NCBI RefSeq assembly: GCF_900177515.1
Contig: NZ_FXAK01000004.1
Location: 62,001 to 126,000, forward strand
Origin: Azospirillum oryzae
Lineage (GTDB): Bacteria > Pseudomonadota > Alphaproteobacteria > Azospirillales > Azospirillaceae
Direction: 5' to 3'
DNA length: 64,000 bases
Part shown: one piece after another, positions 52,453 to 62,500 of the stretch
Layout of the letters: each line of letters starts with the position of its first letter
Position numbering within the stretch: the first letter of the stretch is position 1
The notes under the pieces: model-generated
What the model saw: the letters and a program-made list of their open reading frames with translations, nothing else
What the model was told of the DNA's origin: nothing
Databases searched by the model: none
Position numbers and translations under genes: made by a program

Positions 52453-53598
52453 TCAGGGCGAGATCTTCATGAAGGCCAGAAGGTGGCTCGGAACCGGGTG
52501 GCCGATCGCTTCCAGCAGGCGGGCCAGGGCCGGAGCCGCCCAGGGCCGCCAGATCAGGCTCTTCGGCAGGATCGCCGCGTAAGGCGCGACCAGTCGCCCA
52601 ATGGCGTTCAGCGCGGTGGAGTGCTGGCCGGCCGCTTCATAGACAATGGCCTCGTCGACGGTCAGCCAGAAATCGTTTGGCCGCTCGCGCAGAGCGCGAT
52701 TGAGGATCGCGAGGGCGGCGTCTGCTTGTCCGCGCGAAGCCTCAACCAGAGCAAAGCGTGGAACGATGTCGAAATGGCCGGGCGCCACGGCCAACGCCTG
52801 GTTCAGGCTGTCCGTAGCCTTGTCCACAGCCCCCTGACCCAGCTGAACCAAGGCAAGCTGTTGATAGAAATAGGCATTCTTCGGAGCGCACCGCACCGTT
52901 TCGCGGGCAGCGGCCTCGGCCGCAGCCCAATGTCCGCGCGCCAGTTCCGCGGAACTCAGCATGTACCATGATGCATGCAGATCCGGAACGAGCCGCACGG
53001 CGGCGTTCAGGGGAGCCAGAGCGCGCTCCAGGTCCGTGTTTCCGAACAGAAGGCTGCCGGTCCGGCTTTGCCGCTCGCCCACGGTCTCCGGTTGCCGCAC
53101 CTGCTGGAGGTCGGCCTGCGCATAGAGCCGCCGGGCCTCCTCGTCGCGTCCGATGTCCAGAAGGGCTGCCGCCTTCCACAGATCGAGGTCGACGCTGCCG
53201 GCGAAGCGCAGTACGGCCTCCTCGATCCGGGCGATTTCCTGTTCGGGCGTGGGATCGGAGAGGGAGGACACCCAATGGATGGCCTGATGCTCACGATAGG
53301 CGGGGTCGATGCGCACCCCTTCCTTGTCCAGAGCATCGGCATCGTCCGGGCGCCCCTGCCCGCGCAGCAGGTCCGACAGTTCGATGCGGGCGGCATGATC
53401 CTCGGGATAGCAGTCCACCGCCCGCGCCAGGGCGGCGGCGGCCTCCGGCAGCGCGTTCTGGCGCCGCAAGGCCCGTCCCATCTCCAGATGGTAGAGCGAG
53501 AAGGTGCTGGCCTTGATGTTCCTGCGCCAAGTCTCTATGGCCTCGGCGGACAAGGCCGGCTGTTTCACTTCCTTGCGCTCTTGCGGGCTGCCTTGCAT
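52453..53598 (-). CDS. Tetratricopeptide-repeat protein
   Basis: The ATG at 53598 gives 381 residues. Repeated helix pairs such as LEMGRALRRQNALPEAAAAL, LAPLNAAVRLVPDLHASWYM and LALVQLGQGAVDKATDSLNQ are TPR units. No signal peptide or catalytic domain is seen. It ends nine bases from the convergent FkbM gene stop. A scaffold role for the cluster enzymes is possible; nothing in the sequence proves it. Confidence 0.85.
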   Translation of the reverse strand: MQGSPQERKEVKQPALSAEAIETWRRNIKASTFSLYHLEMGRALRRQNALPEAAAALARAVDCYPEDHAARIELSDLLRGQGRPDDADALDKEGVRIDPAYREHQAIHWVSSLSDPTPEQEIARIEEAVLRFAGSVDLDLWKAAALLDIGRDEEARRLYAQADLQQVRQPETVGERQSRTGSLLFGNTDLERALAPLNAAVRLVPDLHASWYMLSSAELARGHWAAAEAAARETVRCAPKNAYFYQQLALVQLGQGAVDKATDSLNQALAVAPGHFDIVPRFALVEASRGQADAALAILNRALRERPNDFWLTVDEAIVYEAAGQHSTALNAIGRLVAPYAAILPKSLIWRPWAAPALARLLEAIGHPVPSHLLAFMKISP

Positions 53599-53807
53599 AT
53601 TCCGACCTTGAACAGAGAATCTTGCGACGCAGCGACCGTACAGAACCGGAGACTGCCTGGGTACTGCCCGGCAAAACAATGCATAAGCAAAGTTAAGCAG
53701 GCGAAAATCTGACGGCCGCTACATTGCAGCAGGCTACCGCAAGATACACTGCCGGCACGGGCCTTTCCAGCCGCCCGGGAATGGCGTGTTCGAAGCGGAG
53801 GCTCCCC

Positions 53808-54299
53808 TCACCCCACGATCTTCCACGACCCGTCGGGCTGGCGGCAGGCGGTACCGAAGGCCTGTTCGGTGCGGCCGCCGACGACGATGGTCTGCTGGAA
53901 CTCGCGGCAATAGGCGCCGGAGCCGTCATAGCCGTCCTTGACCGGCACGATGACGCCCTGGTTGCCGGACTGCGGGTTGTTCCAGGTGATCCGCTGGCCG
54001 ATGGGGGCGCTGTAGGCCTGGGCCGCGGCACGGTCGGCATAGGCCTGGTCGGCACGGTCGAGCGAGGCACCGAGTTCGCGCCCGGCGAAGGCGCCCAGGA
54101 GCGTGCCGATGCCGACCGCCACCAGCTTGCCCGAGCCGCCGCCGAAGCGCGAGCCGATCAGGCCGCCGGCGACGGCGCCGCCGACGGTGCCGAACCCCTC
54201 CTTGGTGCCCATCGAACCGGTCTGGCAGCCGGCCAGCGTGGTCGACAGCGCAAGCACGGCGACGGCAGCGATACGGGAAAAACGGGTGTGGGCACGCAT
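53808..54299 (-). CDS. Glycine-zipper outer-membrane lipoprotein (17 kDa antigen-like)
   Basis: This 163-residue lipoprotein has a signal peptide with lipobox LAGC (Cys25). The glycine zipper (GTVGGAVAGGLIGSRFGGGS) spans the envelope in relatives. The C-terminal half (ITWNNPQSGNQGVIVPVKDG, YCREFQQTIVVGGRTEQAFG, WKIVG) matches the surface-antigen family domain. It probably supports the envelope. Confidence 0.9.
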   Translation of the reverse strand: MRAHTRFSRIAAVAVLALSTTLAGCQTGSMGTKEGFGTVGGAVAGGLIGSRFGGGSGKLVAVGIGTLLGAFAGRELGASLDRADQAYADRAAAQAYSAPIGQRITWNNPQSGNQGVIVPVKDGYDGSGAYCREFQQTIVVGGRTEQAFGTACRQPDGSWKIVG

Positions 54300-54460
54300 C
54301 AGAGGACTCTCTTCATTCCGAGGGTTGTCGTCCTCTGGTTATAGCGCAGGCTTCGCCGTTTGTGCAGCCGCCCTCTCCGGCGACCGAACGCCCTTCCCTT
54401 ACGCGTGTGTTTATGACCTATTTTACACGTATATTGAACGGACCCGTATCGGGAGGGTGC

Positions 54461-55186
54461 ATGACCGCCGACGCATCGTATGCTTTGAACCGATTGTCCG
54501 ACGCAGCGATCAATACCGATCCTTTCCCCCATCTGCTCGTATCGGATTTCCTGCCCGCCGATCTCTACGCCCGCGCCTGCGCCCAATGGCCGGACCCCGC
54601 AGCCTTCGGTGTCTTTCAGACCGACGAGCTGCCGTCGCGTCATCAGGTCCAGTTGACCGACCGTTGGCTGGCCCAATGCGGCGGTGAGCGGGCGCTGACA
54701 TGGCGTGCAGTGCGCGACTGCCTGTTCAACCCCGATGTCGTCGCGCTGATGGCCGAGCGCTTTCCGCAGGTTCGCGACAAGCTGGCCTGGGTCGATGCAC
54801 CGCCGGTGCTGAACGTCCGCATCATCGAGGACCACACCAGCCACGCCATGTTGCCGCACACGGACATCGAGGCGACACTGTTCTCGATGCTGCTCTACAT
54901 GCCGGCGGACGGCGCCTTGTCAAATCCGCAAGCACCGCAATTGGGCACGGCGCTGTACCGTCCTCGCGATCCTGATTTTCGCGGACGGGGAATGGACCGA
55001 TACCCGCGCGCCGATTTCGACTTGGTGGCCCAGGCTCCTTACCGGCCCAACCATCTGCTGGCCTATGCGCCGTCCGACCGCTCGTTCCATGGAGTGGAAC
55101 CGGTTGCCGCCCCCTGCGAGCGGCGGCTGCTGATTGCCTTCGCGGTGATGGAAACCCGGCATCCGTCACAACGCGGCGCGCGATGA
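54461..55186 (+). CDS. Fe(II)/2-oxoglutarate-dependent oxygenase
   Basis: The ATG at 54461 follows GGGAGGGTGC, giving 241 residues. The facial triad is His133/Asp135 (LPHTDIEA) and His210 (RSFHGVEP), with a basic residue for 2-oxoglutarate in the ERRLLIAFAVM strand. The N-terminal DPFPHLLVSDFLPADLYARA is typical of sugar- or prolyl-hydroxylase-like members. Intergenic DNA upstream is AT-rich. It lies at the edge of the glycan region. Confidence 0.88.
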   Translation: MTADASYALNRLSDAAINTDPFPHLLVSDFLPADLYARACAQWPDPAAFGVFQTDELPSRHQVQLTDRWLAQCGGERALTWRAVRDCLFNPDVVALMAERFPQVRDKLAWVDAPPVLNVRIIEDHTSHAMLPHTDIEATLFSMLLYMPADGALSNPQAPQLGTALYRPRDPDFRGRGMDRYPRADFDLVAQAPYRPNHLLAYAPSDRSFHGVEPVAAPCERRLLIAFAVMETRHPSQRGAR

Positions 55187-55202
55187 GGAGCATCCGTCCG
55201 GG

Positions 55203-55862
55203 TCAAATCTCCAGCTTGTCGATCGCCTCGGCCCAGGCATGGGCGCCTTGGATCGGATGCAGGTGGTGGTCGCCGGGGGTGGGGCTGCGGTAGGCGTCGG
55301 CGATCACGCCTGTTCCAACGTCCAGGACACGCGCCAGAATGTCGGTATAGAGGAGGTTCCGCCGGGCCGCTTCCGCCGCAAGCAGCTGGTTGTAGCGTAT
55401 CGTCAGGTCGGTGCGTTCGCGCAGGCTTGCGGTCACCGCGTGACGGGCACGCGCCACCGCCCCATGGCGATGGCCATCCGGGATGGTGGGAGGAACGGCT
55501 CCGGTCACCACGATCCGGCTGTAGCCGGCGTCGATCAGCGTATCGAGGAAATTTGCATAAGCGGCTATGGAGGCCGCCAATTGCGCCTCCACCGGCTCGC
55601 CAAGGGTCTGGGCCCGCCACCAGATGACGAATCCGCAATCGACCTCGCCAAGCTGGATGACCGGAACGACGCCCGGCAGAACAGGCAGCAATGCCTTTTG
55701 GAAATGGACGATGGCCTGGGTCTGGCTTTCCGGATTGCGCAGGCCGACAGCGGTAGCGCCGGGGACGATCAGGAACCGGGACCGGCGGCGGAACAGACCG
55801 AAGGTGGCCGCGATCTCGAAGGACTGGACATGGCTGTCGCCGACGAAATACCAACTGTGCAT
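55203..55862 (-). CDS. SGNH-hydrolase-like protein
   Basis: This 219-residue protein opens with FVGDSHVQSF, the block I serine motif of SGNH/GDSL hydrolases. LGEVDCGFVIWW could contribute the later block, and DHHLHP near the C-terminus supplies the Asp-x-x-His pair. There is no signal peptide. It may remove or transfer acyl groups on a cytoplasmic glycan intermediate. Convergent with the oxygenase gene, 16 bases apart. Confidence 0.75.
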   Translation of the reverse strand: MHSWYFVGDSHVQSFEIAATFGLFRRRSRFLIVPGATAVGLRNPESQTQAIVHFQKALLPVLPGVVPVIQLGEVDCGFVIWWRAQTLGEPVEAQLAASIAAYANFLDTLIDAGYSRIVVTGAVPPTIPDGHRHGAVARARHAVTASLRERTDLTIRYNQLLAAEAARRNLLYTDILARVLDVGTGVIADAYRSPTPGDHHLHPIQGAHAWAEAIDKLEI

Positions 55863-56108
55863 CGCCTGTCCCTGTCCGTCTCGCAGATCAACATACCAGT
55901 GTTCGGGGGCATCGCAACGGTTGAGCCCGTCACGGCCGGAGCTGCGGCATGCCCATGCCGCATCCCCCTGAATGGCCGTCCTGGAAACCTTTGGGTAAGA
56001 AAACGCTTCCGCTCCGCCGGTCGGTGGCCAGAAGCGAGATCCTTGCTTTACCGATGCATCCCAGGCTATTCATTTCCGATACTTGCGCTACCGGAAAGGT
56101 CGTGGCCG

Positions 56109-56699
56109 ATGGCCGGATTTGAAGGATCTCTGCCGCTGCTCGGTGGGCTGTCGATGCGCCCTCCCCGGCCGTCGGACGATGATTTCCTGCTGGGCCTGTT
56201 CATGGACGCCCGTCCCTGGCTCGCCCAGGCCCACCACGACCGCGATTTCATCCGCACCCTTTACGAGCAGCAGTACAGCGCCATGCGGATCGGGCAGGAA
56301 ACCCGCTACCCGCAGCATCTGGATTTCGTGGTGGAGAAGACCGGTCAGGCGGTGGGCCGGATCGTCATGGATCTGGGACGCTGGGATTGGCGCGTGGCCG
56401 AGGTGGAGATCCACAAGCTGGCCCGCGGCAAGGGCATCGGCACCAACCTGCTGCGCAGCCTGCAAGGCTCGGCGATGCAGCTTCGCCTGCCCATGACCCT
56501 GTCGGTGAGCGAGACCGACACACGGGTCCACTGGTTCTATCACCGGCTGGGATTCGACATGCTGGTGCAGGCCCCGCCGATGCTGGAACTGATCTGGTTG
56601 CCGCCCGGCCATCCGGGCATCCAGCATCTGCCGCCGCAGATCCTTCCGCCCCAGATGCGGCAGGGCGTGCCGGCCACTGCGCAGAAGGTCGGCCTCTGA
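56109..56699 (+). CDS. GNAT-family N-acetyltransferase
   Basis: The ATG at 56109 gives 196 residues. LDFVVEKTGQAVGRIVMDLG, EVEIHKLARGKGIGTNLLRS (the acetyl-CoA pyrophosphate loop) and TRVHWFYHRLGFDML form a complete GNAT fold. The loose C-terminal 25 residues are extra. It is next to tail-collar proteins, and acetyltransferases of this kind are often found with microcystin-dependent-protein homologues. Substrate unknown. Confidence 0.87.
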   Translation: MAGFEGSLPLLGGLSMRPPRPSDDDFLLGLFMDARPWLAQAHHDRDFIRTLYEQQYSAMRIGQETRYPQHLDFVVEKTGQAVGRIVMDLGRWDWRVAEVEIHKLARGKGIGTNLLRSLQGSAMQLRLPMTLSVSETDTRVHWFYHRLGFDMLVQAPPMLELIWLPPGHPGIQHLPPQILPPQMRQGVPATAQKVGL

Positions 56700-56718
56700 G
56701 CCGGCCCCTGAAATGGGA

Positions 56719-56749
56719 ACCGCCGCTTCCGCAGGACGGGAACGGCGGT
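56719..56749 (+). terminator. Stem-loop after the GNAT gene
   Basis: ACCGCCG (56719-56725) pairs with CGGCGGT (56743-56749), 20 bases past the stop codon. No T-run is present. Confidence 0.4.
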
Positions 56750-56789
56750 CCGCAAAGGCTGATCGCGGTGACCGATCGCGGCGCGGCGG

Positions 56790-57110
56790 TCAGTTCAGGA
56801 CGAGTTCGAAGCAGGCGCGCGCCGGGTCGCGCGGAATCGACCGGACGACGAAGAACGGCCCCATCGCCCCCTCGGTCGGGTGATCGATCAGGAAATTGCC
56901 GTTCCCCACCCCGCTCTCTCCCGGCGTTTCGAACGTCAAGGCGAAGGATGTCCGCTTCGCCCAGCGGGGGGTGAACTCCGGCCGTTCGAGGACCAGGGTC
57001 AGTTCGACCTCGGCGATCGGGGACCGGTCCTCCGGCGCCAGGAATCGGAAGGCCTGGCCGACATGGGGGGTGAAGCGTTCGGCGGACAGCGTGCTGTAAT
57101 CGGCGGTCAT
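56790..57110 (-). CDS. DUF6916-like small protein
   Basis: This 106-residue, beta-rich protein (FTPHVGQAFRFLAPEDR, VELTLVLERPEFTPRW, FALTFETPGESGVGNGNF) resembles the small DUF6916 proteins that neighbour tail-collar genes in many bacteria. It starts 96 bases downstream of the first collar gene, past a terminator. No catalytic motif is seen. Confidence 0.65.
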   Translation of the reverse strand: MTADYSTLSAERFTPHVGQAFRFLAPEDRSPIAEVELTLVLERPEFTPRWAKRTSFALTFETPGESGVGNGNFLIDHPTEGAMGPFFVVRSIPRDPARACFELVLN

Positions 57111-57163
57111 GGCGGGCGTTCCGGGGACAGGGTGGCGTTCCGCGGCTCTTGCGGATCGGAAAA

Positions 57164-57195
57164 CGCCCCGGCCCGCGGAACGCGGAACCGGGGCG
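57164..57195 (-). terminator. Stem-loop terminator after the first collar gene
   Basis: CGCCCCGG (57164-57171) pairs with CCGGGGCG (57188-57195). Read on the minus strand the stem is followed by TTTT, 12 bases beyond the stop of the gene ending at 57207. Confidence 0.65.
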
Positions 57196-57206
57196 CCAGC
57201 CTATCG

Positions 57207-57875
57207 TCAGTCGCGGGTCGGGAAAAGACCCATGGTGACGATGTACATGGTGACGGCCAGATAGGGCTGCAGGTTCGTGAACGCAGCCGGCGCCGCCTGA
57301 CCGCCGCCCGGCGACACGTTGACCGTGCCGCCGGCGCCGGTGACGGTGACGGTGCCGGTGGCGGTGCCGGTCAGGTTCGCACCGCTGCCGGGGGTGGTGG
57401 TGTAGGGGCCTTCGGTCTGCCAATCGGTGAAGTTGGCGGCGTCGCTGACCTTGACGCCGCCGAGATAGTTGGTGCCGGCTGCCGGCGTCGGCAGATTGGC
57501 CTGCGCCGTTGAAATCGGGATCGACACGGTGGCGTTGATGGTGGAGGTGGAGGAGCCGCCGCCCGGCGTGAAGGTGGCGTTGTGCGTGTGCAGCGGCAGG
57601 TTGGCCAAGCTGAGCGTGCTGGCCGCCGCACCGCCGCTGGAAGCGACGGCCACGTTCACGTTGCCCAGATAGGGGCTGAGGCCGGATCCCATGAGGACGC
57701 GACCGCGCAGGTCCGGCATCTTGAAGTTCGGGCTGGTGCCGCCGTACATGGTGCCGATGATCGCGAACAGCGCCTGATTCTGCCCCTGGGGCAGGTCCTG
57801 GCCCCAACACTGGACGGTGCCCTGCGGTGCGAAGGCGCCGGCGAACGGGAAGATCAGGCCGAGATAAGCTTCCAT
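57207..57875 (-). CDS. Tail-collar-domain protein (microcystin-dependent protein-like), copy 1
   Basis: The ATG at 57875 gives 222 residues. The N-terminal collar domain reads IFPFAGAFAPQGTVQCWGQD, then LFAIIGTMYGG and PDLRGRVLMGSG, the phage tail collar/MdpB pattern. The middle is low-complexity (Thr/Ser/Gly) and the end is PYLAVTMYIVTMGLFPTRD. A paralogue lies upstream at 58401-59069. Such proteins form spike- or fibre-like trimers in phages; the bacterial versions have no proven role. Confidence 0.85.
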   Translation of the reverse strand: MEAYLGLIFPFAGAFAPQGTVQCWGQDLPQGQNQALFAIIGTMYGGTSPNFKMPDLRGRVLMGSGLSPYLGNVNVAVASSGGAAASTLSLANLPLHTHNATFTPGGGSSTSTINATVSIPISTAQANLPTPAAGTNYLGGVKVSDAANFTDWQTEGPYTTTPGSGANLTGTATGTVTVTGAGGTVNVSPGGGQAAPAAFTNLQPYLAVTMYIVTMGLFPTRD

Positions 57876-58400
57876 GACGAAACCTCCGATGTGATTATGG
57901 CTGATTGAAGCGGACAATGACGCGCCGCCGTGAAACGGGACGCGGGCCGAAGGCTGAACGCTGTGGAAAATATATGCAGATATTCTCCTAAAGAGATATA
58001 AGACCAAAAATATTCAGATTAAATTTATAGGTTGACTTTTTTTATCCCTTTTTGCGTGCGCGCGTTGCGCTGCCAAGAGAATGACGGAGACGTCTCCGGC
58101 CCGGCTGGCCGCCACCTCTCTCACCATCACCTCCACGAAGGCTGGGACCCGGAAAGCTCCGCAGATCGGTAATTGAGCGGGCTGGATCCGGCCTCTTGCG
58201 CCGGCAAAGCCGGCACTGACGGCATCACGCGGATCGAAGATCCGTTGAAGGCCTTCGCGGATGAAGGGTGGGAAAGGCGGCAGCGGGGTAGACCCTGGCA
58301 GGATGGGCAAGGAACCGGACGGCCAAGTCAGCGCCCACGGCTGTCCGCGGGAATGCTGATGGGCACGTTGCCATTACAGCCAACCGTCAGTCGCGGGCCG
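57876..58400. other. Intergenic region with no supported gene
   Basis: This 525-base stretch separates the two collar genes. About 57960-58040 is AT-rich and likely the promoter of copy 1. Short frames on the minus strand (58014-58310) show no family resemblance and no ribosome-binding site. Confidence 0.4.
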
Positions 58401-59069
58401 TCAGTCGCGGGTCGGATAATAGCCAAGGGTGACGATGTACATGGTGAGCGCCAGATAGGGCTGCACGTTGGTGAAGGGCATCGGCACCGCCTGACCGCCG
58501 CCCGGCGACACGGTGACCGTGCCGCCGGCGCCGGACACCGTGACGGTGCCGGTGGCGGTGCCGGTCAGGTTCGCACCGCTGCCGGGGGTGGTGGTGTAGG
58601 GGCCTTCGGTCTGCCAATCGGTGAAGTTGGCGGCGTCGCTGACCTTGACGCCGCCGAGATAGTTGGTGCCGGCCGCCGGCGTCGGCAGATTGGCCTGCGC
58701 CGTTGAAATCGGGATCGACACGGTGGCGTTGATGGTGGAGGTGGAGGAGCCGCCGCCCGGCGTGAAGGTGGCGTTGTGCGTGTGCAGTGGCAGGTTGGCC
58801 AGGTTGAGCGTGCTGGTCGCCGCACCACCGGAACTGCCGGGATTGAGGGTCGTGTTCAAAAACGGGCTGGCACCGGCGCCGACGAGGATGCGGCCGCGCA
58901 GGTCCGGCAGATTGAAAGTGGTTCGGGCATCACCGCCATACATGTTGTAGACGATCGAAAACAACGCCTGGTTCTGCTGTATGGCCATTTGCTGACCCTG
59001 GCATTGCGCGGTTCCCTGCGGTGCGAAGGCGCCGGCAAATGGGAAGATCAGGCCGATATAGGCGTCCAT
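58401..59069 (-). CDS. Tail-collar-domain protein (microcystin-dependent protein-like), copy 2
   Basis: The product is 222 residues, the same length as copy 1. The N-terminal collar part (IFPFAGAFAPQGTAQCQGQQ, LFSIVYNMYGG, PDLRGRILVGAG) and the last residues differ from copy 1. The central 80 residues from LPLHTHNATFTPGGG to TGTATGTVTV are identical. The sharp change in identity inside both genes suggests gene conversion after duplication. The AT-rich DNA upstream (59150-59260) probably holds the promoter. Confidence 0.85.
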   Translation of the reverse strand: MDAYIGLIFPFAGAFAPQGTAQCQGQQMAIQQNQALFSIVYNMYGGDARTTFNLPDLRGRILVGAGASPFLNTTLNPGSSGGAATSTLNLANLPLHTHNATFTPGGGSSTSTINATVSIPISTAQANLPTPAAGTNYLGGVKVSDAANFTDWQTEGPYTTTPGSGANLTGTATGTVTVSGAGGTVTVSPGGGQAVPMPFTNVQPYLALTMYIVTLGYYPTRD

Positions 59070-59548
59070 GGGGAAATCTCCGAACCGATTGATGCCAATT
59101 GAAGCGAGCGGCGACGAGCACCCACCGGTTGGAACGGAGGCTCCCGCGCTGGAACGGTAGAGAAAATAAAGGAATATACCCTAATCGCGATAGTTCATCC
59201 GTAATTTCTGAATAAAAAGTTACTTTTCTATCTATGCAAACCAAGAGGCGGCATGTTTATGCAGGGGCGCCATACCACAGTATGCAGTCTCGGCTGTCTG
59301 CTTCATGACTTAAGCTGGTTGTCATGACAAAGCTGAAACTTTTGAAACAATAATCAGCGAAGTACTGCAAAATGAAGCGCGCATCTTGTCATGCAGGGAT
59401 GCGAATCGGGCAAAAATGAGTCAAGGATTCTGCAACCGTGAGGTTTCCGATCGTTGTACGGAGACGTGACGAAGTGGTATCGTCCCTGCAATCTCATACT
59501 TATGGATAACCGCTTCCGGTGTAGCGGGGAATGTCGGGGAGAAGGGCT
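59070..59548 (+). promoter_or_regulatory. Intergenic region with divergent promoters
   Basis: These 479 bases between divergent collar copy 2 and the giant adhesin gene are AT-rich at 59160-59260 and 59300-59400. No operator or RNA motif could be recognised. GGGGAGAAGG just before the adhesin ATG is a good ribosome-binding site. Confidence 0.45.
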
Positions 59549-62500
59549 ATGGCGCGCAAGTACGGTGCGAAGGGCGTTGGCGGAAACGGCGGCGCCGGCA
59601 AGACGCGCAAACCGTCCTCCTCCATGTTCGCAATGGCGCTGGAACCGCGCTTCATGTTCGACGCCGCCGGCGTGGCGACGGCAGCCGATCCCACGGCCAC
59701 GGTTCAACCGGACATCCACACCGACACGGCGGCGACCGACCACGATGCAACGAAGACGGCCATCGCGGATGTGGTGGCACTCGCCGTCTCCGCTCCAGTG
59801 GCCGATGCGGTGCCGTCTCCGCAGATCTTTCGTGACGCCGAACCGTTGGCGAACGGTGGGCGCAAGGAAGCGGTGTTCATCGACCGGAACGTTGCCGGCT
59901 GGCAATCCCTGGCGGAAGGGGCGAAGGCCGGGGTCGAGGTCGTGCTGCTCGACACCTCCCAGGACGGCTTGTCGCAGATGGCACGATGGGCGGAGACGCA
60001 TCATGGATACGACGCCATCCACATCGTGAGTCACGGCAACGAAGGCTATGTGAATCTCGGAACGCTGACGCTGGACAGCCAGTCGGTGCAGCAGAGGGGA
60101 GCCGATTTGGCGGCAGTGGGAGCGGCGCTCACCTCGGACGGGGATCTCCTTCTTTACGGATGCCAAGTCGCGGGCGGCAGGGGGGACGCCTTTCTCTCCG
60201 CCATGGCGGACGCGACACATGCGGATGTCGCGGCCTCGACCAACAGCACAGGTCCAATACAGCAGGGCGGCGACTGGGCGCTGGAAAAGGCAAGCGGCAG
60301 CATCGAAGCTTCGAATCCGTTCACCAGTGATGCAACGGCATCCTTTTCCACATTGCTGACGGCGCCATTAAAAGGTACCGTCATGGAGTTTGGATCATCT
60401 AATTTTACTGTAGCTAGTCCAGCGAATAATGTTAGCGCAATTGATATTTCTGCCGACGGAGGCGCTGGCGCTACTAAGAGCGGACTCAACCTGTCCGTCG
60501 TCAGCAGTGGAACTAATGCAATTACTTATACTATCAACAATTCTACTCAAACCGGCATGAGCGGAACCGGAGATGCATCTCTTTATATTGGAGGCGGAAC
60601 TGGACTTATAAGCAGTTTGACTTTTACAAGCAACGATGGAAGTGCATTCGGGCTTTCCTCTTTTGATTTTGCTTTTGATCTTCCATCAACCACTTCCCAA
60701 GTAATTACTGTCACTTTTACAGCCACAAAATCCGGCGGCGGGACTGCCACATTTTCCGGAAGCTACGCGGAGCAATTGAAGCAATCTACAGACTTCACAT
60801 CCCTAGCAGAGTTCAAAGACATTACAAGCTTTACTATTTCTTATGACTCAAGCATTGTGAAAATGGAGCTTGATAAGCTACTTCTTGCTACGGTCGCTAC
60901 AGGACCAACCAACACCGCTCCCGTCCTTGATGCCAGCAAGACTCCCGTCCTAAGCGGCGAGAACCAGTCTGCTGCGGTGAACACGCCTAGCGGGGCCGTC
61001 GGCACGCTGGTGTCGTCGCTGATCGACAGCGGCGGTGCATTGAGCAACGTAACCGATGCCGACAGCAGCGCCTCCACCGGCATCGCCCTGACCGCCGTCG
61101 ATGCGTCCAACGGCAGCTGGTACTACACCACCGACGGCGGCAGCAACTGGAGTTCGGTCGGCGCCGTCACGAACACCAGCGCCCTGCTTTTGAAGGCAGA
61201 CGCCAATACCCGCCTGTTCTTCAAGGCCAACAGCGGCTATGCCGGCACGGTCGGCAACGCCGTCACCTTCCGCGCCTGGGACCAGACCAGCGGCACCGCC
61301 GGCAGCACGGCCGACACCAGCACCAACGGCGGCGCCACCGCTTTTTCCACCGACACCGACACCGCGAACATCACCGTTACCGACGATGTCACGCCGACGG
61401 TCACCAGCGTCACGTCCAGCACCGCAGACGGCACCTATGGCGTCGGCAGCACCGTGTCGGTCCAGGTGACCTTCTCCGAAAACGTGACGGTCACCGGCAC
61501 GCCGCGGCTGACGCTGGAAACCGGCACCACCGACCGGACGATCGATTACGTCAGCGGGACGGGCACCAACACGCTGACCTTCACCTATACGGTGCAGGCC
61601 GGCGACACGTCGTCCGACCTGGATTACCAGTCCACCTCCGCCCTGGTGCTGAACGGCGGGACGATCAAGGACGCGGCCGGCAACGACGCGACGCTGACCC
61701 TGCCGGCGACCGGCAGCGGATCGTCGCTGGGCGGTTCCAAGGCCATCGTCATCGACACCGCTCCCTCCATCACCTCCGCCACCTACAACGCCGGCACCAA
61801 CACGCTGGTGGTGACCGGCACCAACATCGGCAACGGCGACAGCATCGACGTCACCAAGCTCACCCTGACCGGCGAGGGCGGCAACACCTACACGCTGACC
61901 AGCGATTCCTCGGTCACCTCCACTCCCAGCTCCAACAGCTTCACCATCACGCTGGGGTCGACCGACCAGGCCTATGTGGAAGGGCTGCTGAACAAGGACG
62001 GCGGCAGTTCGCAGGGGACGACCACCTATAATCTGGCGGCGGCGACGGGCTGGGACAGCACGCTGTCGGCGGCGGCGGACAGCGCCGGCAACGGCATCAC
62101 CGTGTCCAACACGCAGAAGCCGGCGATCACCTCCGTCACCTACAACGCGACGACCGGCGTGCTGACGGTGACCGGCACCAATCTGGTCCACCAGCCGGGG
62201 GCGACGAACGACATCGACCTGTCGAAGCTGACCATCACCGGCCAGGGCGGGGCGGGCAGCGCCGTCGCCCTGAGCGGCGCGGTGGAGATCACCAGCGCCA
62301 CCGGATTCTCCGTCACGCTGAGCGGGGGGACCAAGACCAGCATCGATGGTCTGCTGAACAAGGACGGCACCAGCGCCACCGACGCCACCAGCTACAAGAT
62401 CGCCTCGGCCGACGACTGGAACGGCACGATCTATGGCGACATCTCCGATTCCACCGGCGTCGGGATCACCGTGTCGGGCCACAACGCCAACCCGGTGATC

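Noticed and set aside
58014..58310. 98-codon open frame between the collar genes
   Set aside because: No ribosome-binding site, no family resemblance and biased composition; treated as noncoding.
56790..59069. Collar and DUF6916 genes considered as a prophage
   Set aside because: No integrase, capsid, terminase, tail-tube or lysis genes are nearby; the collar fold alone is common outside phages.
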